Assembly: GCA_001797935.1 (NCBI GenBank)
Contig: MGQT01000079.1
Span: 1-10,124, forward strand
DNA length: 10,124 nucleotides
Direction: 5' to 3'
From: Deltaproteobacteria bacterium RBG_16_54_18
GTDB taxonomy: Bacteria > Desulfobacterota > B13-G15 > RBG-16-54-18
Positions 6,206 through 10,124 of the stretch are shown here, in pieces. Both the position numbers and the translations under genes were made by a program. Within the stretch, counting starts at the first letter, position 1, and each line of letters begins with the position of its first letter. Below the pieces are notes generated by a model. It did not search any database. It was not told where the DNA came from and saw only the letters and a program-made list of their open reading frames with translations.

Positions 6206-6350
6206 GTTGCCGGGAAGAATTAGGTTTGATAACAAAAAAGGCATAGTTGGTGCTTGTCCACGAGCAAGAGGGAATGATTCCGAAGAAGTACCAGAGAAAT
6301 CTATAGCTGTTTGAAGAGGCCGTTTACTAGAAGAAAAAGGAGCGGATCGT

Positions 6351-6671
6351 ATGGAAGACAGGCTCAATGATGAGGCATGGGGGAAAGTAGCAATCATCGG
6401 ATATTGTCCCATCATGTCGCACGGTAAAGATTTGGTCGCTTGCCAAAAAGAGAAGTGTGCGTGGTGGAGGCAATCGCACGTGAGTCGACTGAAAGGCCAG
6501 GCCGCGTGTGCCATCAATGATCTTATTTCTCAATTGGGTACACTGAATAGTACGTTTCCCCTTGCCATTAAAGATGTCGTCTCCCAGCTGGTTATTTTGA
6601 ATGGCAGGTTTCAAACGTTACTAAGAGATGTCGTCAAAACTGATCTCCCTAAAGATCACGGGGAGAAATAA
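6351..6671 (+). CDS. small four-cysteine protein with helical repeats, function unknown
   Basis: 106 residues with AAGGAG (6337-6342) eight bases before ATG. The N-terminal half has Cys19, Cys31, Cys36 and Cys53 in the pattern CPIMSHGKDL, then CQKEKCAWW, then CAI. This recalls small uncharacterised bacterial proteins with a 'CP...C....CAWW' signature and is compatible with metal binding, though neither is proven. The C-terminal half is one amphipathic helical region with an 18-residue repeat: residues 55-72, 73-90 and a partial third from 91 share I/L-x-D-(L/V)-(I/V)-S-Q-L-x-x-L-N-x-x-F. Eighteen residues equal five helical turns, so the hydrophobic face is kept in register, which suggests a coiled coil or helical bundle. 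No signal peptide. The gene stands alone, about 145 bases after the small-RNA terminator and about 180 before galU. Confidence 0.78.
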   Translation: MEDRLNDEAWGKVAIIGYCPIMSHGKDLVACQKEKCAWWRQSHVSRLKGQAACAINDLISQLGTLNSTFPLAIKDVVSQLVILNGRFQTLLRDVVKTDLPKDHGEK

Positions 6672-6698
6672 GGAAGAACTGTAAGTAGAATCGCTGAA

Positions 6699-6722
6699 GC
6701 AGTAGAACCTGTCTTCGACTGC
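6699..6722. repeat. hairpin-forming inverted repeat between the Cys protein and galU
   Basis: GCAGTAGAA (6699-6707) and TTCGACTGC (6714-6722) pair at eight of nine positions around a six-base loop. No T run follows, so it is not a standard terminator. Confidence 0.4.
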
Positions 6723-6757
6723 CTCATATATAGTGAACGAGTACAGGGTCTTTCCTT

Positions 6758-6782
6758 TCATGGTCAATGCATGATACCATGA
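6758..6782. repeat. inverted repeat upstream of galU
   Basis: TCATGGT (6758-6764) and ACCATGA (6776-6782) are exact complements separated by 11 bases, centred about 85 bases before the galU start. The two-turn centre spacing suits a dimeric regulator, but no factor can be named. Confidence 0.35.
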
Positions 6783-6854
6783 GCCTACACAATCCCGGCT
6801 TGGGGATGATTACGTGCTTAATGATCAGGGCTATCCGAAAAAAGGAGTAACGCT

Positions 6855-7727
6855 ATGCAGAGCACAATTCGCAAGGCAGTGATTCCTGCAGCGGGGGTGG
6901 GGACGCGGTTTCTGCCGGCAGTCAAGGCAATCCCCAAAGAACTCTTGCCCATCGTCGATAAACCCACCATTCAATATATCGTGGAAGAGGCCGTGGCGTC
7001 AGGGATCGAGCAGGTCATCCTCATTACGTCACGTGGGAAAGGGGCCATCGAGGATCACTTTGATATCTCCTTTGAGCTCGAAGAAATCTTAAAGTGGCAG
7101 AAAAAAGAAGATCTGCTACGCCTGGTCCAGGAGGTCTCCTCGATGGTGCGGATGACCGCAATCCGTCAAAAGGAACCGAAGGGTCTGGGACACGCCGTCC
7201 TGTGTGCCCGTGAGGCGGTGGGTGACGAGCCTTTTGCCGTCATGCTGGGGGACGACATCGTGGACAGTGACCCCCCGTGCCTTGCCCAGATGGTGGAGGT
7301 CTTCCGGCAGATAGACGGGGGGGTGATCGCCCTGCAGCGCGTACCCGAGAGTAAGACACACCTCTATGGGATCATCAGCGGCGAGAAAGTGGGCGAGCGA
7401 ACCTACCGGATCACCGGTCTCGTGGAAAAGCCTACTCCCGAGCAGGCACCGTCGAGCCTGGCGGTTATCGGCAGATATCTCCTCCCGCCGGAGATCTTTC
7501 CCATCCTGGAGCATACCCTTCCCGGCAAAGGAGGGGAAATACAGTTGACCGACGGCCTGCAAGCGCTGGCCAACTCGATGCCCCTGTACGGGTATGAATT
7601 TACCGGTGATCGGTACGACGCCGGAGATAAGGTGGGGTATCTCGAGGCCAACATCGCCTTTGCCCTCAAACGCCCGCAGATGGTCGAGAGACTGAGGGCT
7701 TTCATGGAAAAAATCATCCGCGCATGA
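6855..7727 (+). CDS. galU: UTP-glucose-1-phosphate uridylyltransferase
   Basis: Cytoplasmic nucleotidyltransferase making UDP-glucose and pyrophosphate from UTP and glucose-1-phosphate, the entry to glycan and exopolysaccharide synthesis. 290 residues is full family length. The motifs are complete: VIPAAGVGTRFLPAVKAIPKE (9-29, nucleotide loop and catalytic Lys/Arg region), GKGAIEDHFD (61-70), EPKGLGHAV (107-115), MLGDDIVDSD (130-139, metal and sugar binding), GLVEKP (188-193), GEIQLTD (227-233) and the YDAGDK segment near the C-terminus. The start is ATG 6855 with AAAGGAG (6841-6847) seven bases upstream. The gene has its own 180-base upstream region holding two inverted repeats and no obvious operon partner. 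No intrinsic terminator is visible in the 72 bases before the opposing ORF. Codon use is richer in GC than in the flanking small ORF. Confidence 0.97.
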   Translation: MQSTIRKAVIPAAGVGTRFLPAVKAIPKELLPIVDKPTIQYIVEEAVASGIEQVILITSRGKGAIEDHFDISFELEEILKWQKKEDLLRLVQEVSSMVRMTAIRQKEPKGLGHAVLCAREAVGDEPFAVMLGDDIVDSDPPCLAQMVEVFRQIDGGVIALQRVPESKTHLYGIISGEKVGERTYRITGLVEKPTPEQAPSSLAVIGRYLLPPEIFPILEHTLPGKGGEIQLTDGLQALANSMPLYGYEFTGDRYDAGDKVGYLEANIAFALKRPQMVERLRAFMEKIIRA

Positions 7728-7799
7728 ATAAACGGGCAACCACGTGTTGTGTCTTACCTACCTCACATTCGTGCACAAGGTTGGCATGTTCATCAGGGG

Positions 7800-8075
7800 T
7801 CACGAGCTAGCGTCTCCCCCTGCCGTGAAGGTCTTCTTGTCGGTGTCATCACCGGCCTCAAAATAAACCAACTCCCATTCGTCGTCGGTCCGCTGGTAGC
7901 GTACGATATAGGTATTGGCATCCTCGGCCAAGACCTTGAAATAGGTATAATCAGGCCCATACCATTGGTCCAGCATCGCCGTAACCTGCAGCTTCTTCTT
8001 TCCCAGGGAGAAGGAGAGGGGTCTCTCCTCTGCCTGGTATCCGGCGTAACCCACGACCAGTATCTTGGTAGTCAT
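7800..8075 (-). CDS. small conserved-type hypothetical protein
   Basis: 91 residues from the second of two adjacent ATGs (8078 and 8075). The Shine-Dalgarno AAGGGA ends at 8081, so the second ATG has the better spacing, while the first would give 92 residues. The pattern is ERPLSFSLGKKKLQV, then LDQWYGPDYTYFKVLAED, then YIVRYQRTDDEWELVYFEA. This matches a style of small cytosolic beta-rich proteins ('RP..F......V..VLD.W.GPDY.YF.V...D...Y.LR.......WEL..F') that I recall only as uncharacterised, perhaps DUF6504-like. No signal, membrane segment or catalytic triad. The acidic tail is low-complexity. The gene converges with galU and diverges from the TPR gene. Confidence 0.78.
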   Translation of the reverse strand: MTTKILVVGYAGYQAEERPLSFSLGKKKLQVTAMLDQWYGPDYTYFKVLAEDANTYIVRYQRTDDEWELVYFEAGDDTDKKTFTAGGDASS

Positions 8076-8092
8076 CATTATCCCTTTTTTTT

Positions 8093-8121
8093 ATGATGGT
8101 CCGTTTAACGTACCTTGTCAA
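8093..8121 (-). promoter_or_regulatory. promoter of the 91-residue minus-strand gene
   Basis: On the minus strand, perfect TTGACA (8121-8116) is followed after exactly 17 bases by CATCAT (8098-8093, four of six -10 positions). The predicted start near 8086 leaves a leader of only about 10 bases that just contains the Shine-Dalgarno. Confidence 0.5.
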
Positions 8122-8156
8122 TGGATCTGAGAGATGAGCCGGGGGCGGTCAGGTTA

Positions 8157-8185
8157 TTGTTAATGACGGCCATCTGTGTTAGGAT
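8157..8185 (+). promoter_or_regulatory. promoter of the TPR gene
   Basis: TTGTTA (8157-8162) and TAGGAT (8180-8185) are separated by exactly 17 bases, each matching four of six consensus positions. It lies 45 bases before the chosen start and back-to-back with the minus-strand promoter. Confidence 0.42.
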
Positions 8186-8229
8186 ACAGTCCACACGCGG
8201 GGTATTTTTTCACCCCCAGGAGGGATGCC

Positions 8230-9990
8230 ATGCGAATTCCTTCCCTGCTCCTCGAGAAATTGCTCGTCGCCATTCGTACCGTAAAAATAAGTAAAGATAA
8301 TCCGTGGCAGATGGCGATCATCGGCTGCCTGGCCGGGGCCTTGTTTACGGGGATTGTCCTCATGGTGGTGTTTGGTCTGAGGACCCGCCAGATCTACGCA
8401 GACACCAGGATTACGTCTCTGGACATCGCCGATCAATTATTGCAGAAAGACCTGGCCGAGGATGCCGTGGCGATATATGAAGATGTCCTCCGCCGGGTAT
8501 CACCAAAAAGAGAACCCGCGCTCTATGGCCGTCTCAAGAATAATGAAGGAGTCTGTTATTATACGATAGCCTTTATTAAGGATAAAGATAAGGAGACCAA
8601 CCTGAACAAGGCCATCGGCGCCTTTGAGGAGTCCATAAAGATCAGAACGATCCGGGAGTATCCCCTTGAATATGCCGCCACGAAAAATAACCTCGGTGCC
8701 GCCTACTGGCGACTTTCCGCAGTCAGGGACAAAGAGGGTTATTTGACCAAGGCCATTGCCGCCTATCGGGAAGCCCTGGTAGTCAGGACCCCGGAATCTT
8801 ATCCCCACGATTACGCCGCTACCCAAGATAATCTCGGAACGGTCTACTGGGATCTTTCCGCCCTGAAAGACAAAGAGGCTTACCTGGTAATGGCCGTCCG
8901 TGCGTTTGAGGAGGCCTCGCGGTTCTACAGCGTCAGGGATTATCCGGTCGGCTATGCGATAGCGCAAGACCACCTCGGTACCGCATATCGCGCTCTCGCC
9001 GCGGTGAAGGGAACGGAGGAAAACCTCCTCAAGGCGATTGCCGCCTATGAGGAGGCGCTGCGGATATACACCCCCGAACACTATCCTCTTGATTATGAGT
9101 TGGTCCAGAACAACCTCGGTATGGCCTATAGTGCCCTCGCCCAGGTGAAAAATAAAGAAGCCAATATGGCGAGGGCCATCAGCGCCTATAACAAGGCGTT
9201 GAAGGTTTACACGCAGGAACAATATCCTGCCGGTTACGCGACTGCCTTGAACAATCTCGGGACCGCCTTCAACGATCTCGCCAAGGTCAAGGACAAGGAG
9301 TTGAATTTGGTTATGGCCATCGGCTCCTATGAGGAAGCGTTAAAAATCAGGACGCTTGAACGATACCCGCTTGATTATGCCGAGACCCAGAATAACCTCG
9401 GTACTGCCTTTTGGGGGCTTTCCGAAATAAGGGGGAAGGAAGAGAATTTGGCCAGGGCCATTACCGCCTATAAGGAGGCCCTTACCGTCAGGACCCCTGC
9501 GCAGTACCCTCGTGAATATGCCGAGACCCAGAATAACCTCGGTGCTTCCTATTGGACCCTTGCCGAGGTCCGCGACAAGGCCAAGAATTTGGCCCGCTCC
9601 GTCGGCGCCTACGAAGAGGCCCTGCGGATATATACCCTGGAAGAATATCCGCAGGGCTACGCGATGATCCAGAACAATCTCGGTGCCGCCTATTGGACCC
9701 TCTCCGAAGTAAAGGATAAGGGGGACAATCTGGCAAAATCCATAGCGGCCTATGAAAAGGCGTTGCGGGTCTATACGCTGGAAATTTATCCGTTGGACTA
9801 CGCGATGATCCAGAACAATCTCGGTGCCGCCTACCGCAGCCTTGCCTTGGTCAAGGAGAGGAAGGCGAACTTGGGCAAGGCCGTTCGCGCCTATGAAGAG
9901 GCCCTCAAGATCTATACTGCCCAAAAATATCCCCTCTACCACCAGCGCGTGGCCGCGAATCTCGCACTCATCAAACAAATGTTGAAATAG
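8230..9990 (+). CDS. membrane-anchored protein with ten TPR-like repeats
   Basis: 586 residues. The start is ATG 8230 because AGGAGGG (8218-8224) lies five bases before it; a longer in-frame start at 8176 lacks one. A single transmembrane helix (about residues 28-50) follows a basic N-terminus, suggesting the repeat domain faces the periplasm (positive-inside rule; inference). Residues 62-95 form a first helical pair. Ten tandem units fill 101-572: one of 49 residues, then nine of exactly 47, each of the form NNLGxAYxxL, xxxKxxNLxxAIxAYEEAL, xxYPxxYA. This 47-residue TPR variant is known from bacterial scaffold proteins, often fused to caspase-like or NTPase domains; no effector domain is present here. 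A 14-residue capping helix ends the protein. The likely role is a protein-protein scaffold at the membrane; the partner is unknown. Confidence 0.92.
   Translation: MRIPSLLLEKLLVAIRTVKISKDNPWQMAIIGCLAGALFTGIVLMVVFGLRTRQIYADTRITSLDIADQLLQKDLAEDAVAIYEDVLRRVSPKREPALYGRLKNNEGVCYYTIAFIKDKDKETNLNKAIGAFEESIKIRTIREYPLEYAATKNNLGAAYWRLSAVRDKEGYLTKAIAAYREALVVRTPESYPHDYAATQDNLGTVYWDLSALKDKEAYLVMAVRAFEEASRFYSVRDYPVGYAIAQDHLGTAYRALAAVKGTEENLLKAIAAYEEALRIYTPEHYPLDYELVQNNLGMAYSALAQVKNKEANMARAISAYNKALKVYTQEQYPAGYATALNNLGTAFNDLAKVKDKELNLVMAIGSYEEALKIRTLERYPLDYAETQNNLGTAFWGLSEIRGKEENLARAITAYKEALTVRTPAQYPREYAETQNNLGASYWTLAEVRDKAKNLARSVGAYEEALRIYTLEEYPQGYAMIQNNLGAAYWTLSEVKDKGDNLAKSIAAYEKALRVYTLEIYPLDYAMIQNNLGAAYRSLALVKERKANLGKAVRAYEEALKIYTAQKYPLYHQRVAANLALIKQMLK
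8677..9945 (+). repeat. nine 141-base tandem repeats within the TPR gene
   Basis: Residues 150-572 are nine units of exactly 47 codons. The period is visible in DNA: a 36-base stretch at 9657-9692 recurs identically at 9798-9833, and a 27-base stretch at 9376-9402 recurs at 9517-9543, each offset by exactly 141. Near-identity at synonymous positions points to recent unit duplication or gene conversion in the 3' half, while the first units are more diverged. Confidence 0.88.
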
Positions 9991-10124
9991 GGTGCTGATC
10001 CGTAGCGCACAAAGAACGCCTCTCGTTCTCCTCCCTTGGTGACGTTTTTTGTCAGTTTCTCACATGAGATAAGTTTCGCTTGTGCCCAATCCCTCTTTCG
10101 CCTCATCGTTATTCTGATCTACTT
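9991..10124. other. region after the TPR gene, no gene seen
   Basis: A six-base-pair hairpin AGAACG/CGTTCT (10013-10018 and 10024-10029) lies 23 bases after the stop. A run of six Ts occurs only 15 bases later (10045-10050), so it is at best a poor terminator. No open frame or RNA gene is supported to the window end. Confidence 0.35.

Larger units (their letters stand above)
6033..6206 (+). ncRNA. candidate structured small RNA, about 170 nt
   Basis: The segment sits between a consensus-like promoter and a T-tailed terminator and contains no convincing gene. Its halves are complementary in nested order: TATCG (6045-6049) with CGATA (6154-6158), CGATGC (6071-6076) with GCATCG (6145-6150), and TTGCAC (6084-6089) with GTGCAA (6108-6113). 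There is also a 5' hairpin AGCAC/GTGCT (6034-6045) and a palindrome at 6161-6179. The size and rod-like closing helix recall 6S RNA, but no diagnostic sequence was recognised, and SRP RNA, tmRNA and RNase P signatures are absent. An alternative is a 36-codon ORF (6113-6223), but its frame runs through the terminator and its AAGGAGG (6093-6099) is 13 bases away. Confidence 0.45.

Noticed and set aside
6113..6223. 36-codon ORF with AAGGAGG upstream
   Set aside because: The frame reads straight through the intrinsic terminator, and the Shine-Dalgarno is 13 bases away. A small RNA explains the region better, though a short leader peptide is not fully excluded.
7116..7739. 207-codon minus-strand ORF opposite galU
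   Set aside because: Antisense shadow of a strongly conserved gene, with no start signal or domain of its own.
9376..9945. Regular 141-base repeats as a CRISPR-like or satellite array
   Set aside because: The period is in frame and encodes a TPR-type helix pair; there are no short identical repeats with unique spacers.
8500..9978. Long minus-strand ORFs (240 and 212 codons) opposite the TPR gene
   Set aside because: Their periodic pattern mirrors the 141-base repeats of the sense gene; there is no independent evidence.

Overview
The window reads as a chromosomal segment of a Gram-negative bacterium. Three predicted products look exported: two have a lipoprotein signal with a Cys lipobox, and one has a long N-terminal signal and fibronectin-type-III-like domains. 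The mix of a hemerythrin, a short MetF, a B12-type radical SAM protein, FN3-like secreted repeats and a 47-residue TPR array is common in environmental Desulfobacterota/Nitrospirota-like genomes. That lineage is an inference from gene content only. No tRNA, rRNA, transposase, integrase, CRISPR array or recognisable defence system is visible.

Layout, left half. Positions 1-66 may be the tail of an upstream gene. A secreted two-domain FN3-like protein (249-983) ends in a strong intrinsic terminator with a UUCG loop. About 330 bases without a convincing gene follow, holding a compact inverted/direct repeat. Next come a bacteriohemerythrin gene broken by a 2-base deletion (1365-1770), metF (1818-2684), and a small lipoprotein gene interrupted by an in-frame TGA (2700-3146). 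These three lie on the + strand with gaps of 15-47 bases and could be co-transcribed. A 560-residue radical SAM protein with a B12-binding-like N-terminal region (3261-4943) follows. It converges on a short minus-strand ORF (4977-5225) that looks like the end of a decayed gene.

Right half. A minus-strand lipoprotein gene (5318-5851) has a perfect Shine-Dalgarno. Divergent from it, 5999-6206 has the anatomy of an independent small RNA: a consensus TTGACA promoter, nested complementary segments, a 19-base palindrome and a T-tailed terminator. After it come a small four-cysteine protein with an 18-residue helical repeat (6351-6671), galU (6855-7727), a minus-strand 91-residue conserved-type protein (7800-8075), and, divergent from that, a membrane-anchored protein with ten TPR-like repeats (8230-9990).

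MetF feeds methyl-tetrahydrofolate to methionine synthesis and GalU makes UDP-glucose for envelope polysaccharide. Most other genes are envelope-associated or unassigned. There is no clear multi-gene system. The best leads are the candidate small RNA, the small Cys/helix-repeat protein, the unassigned radical SAM enzyme and the group of interrupted genes.
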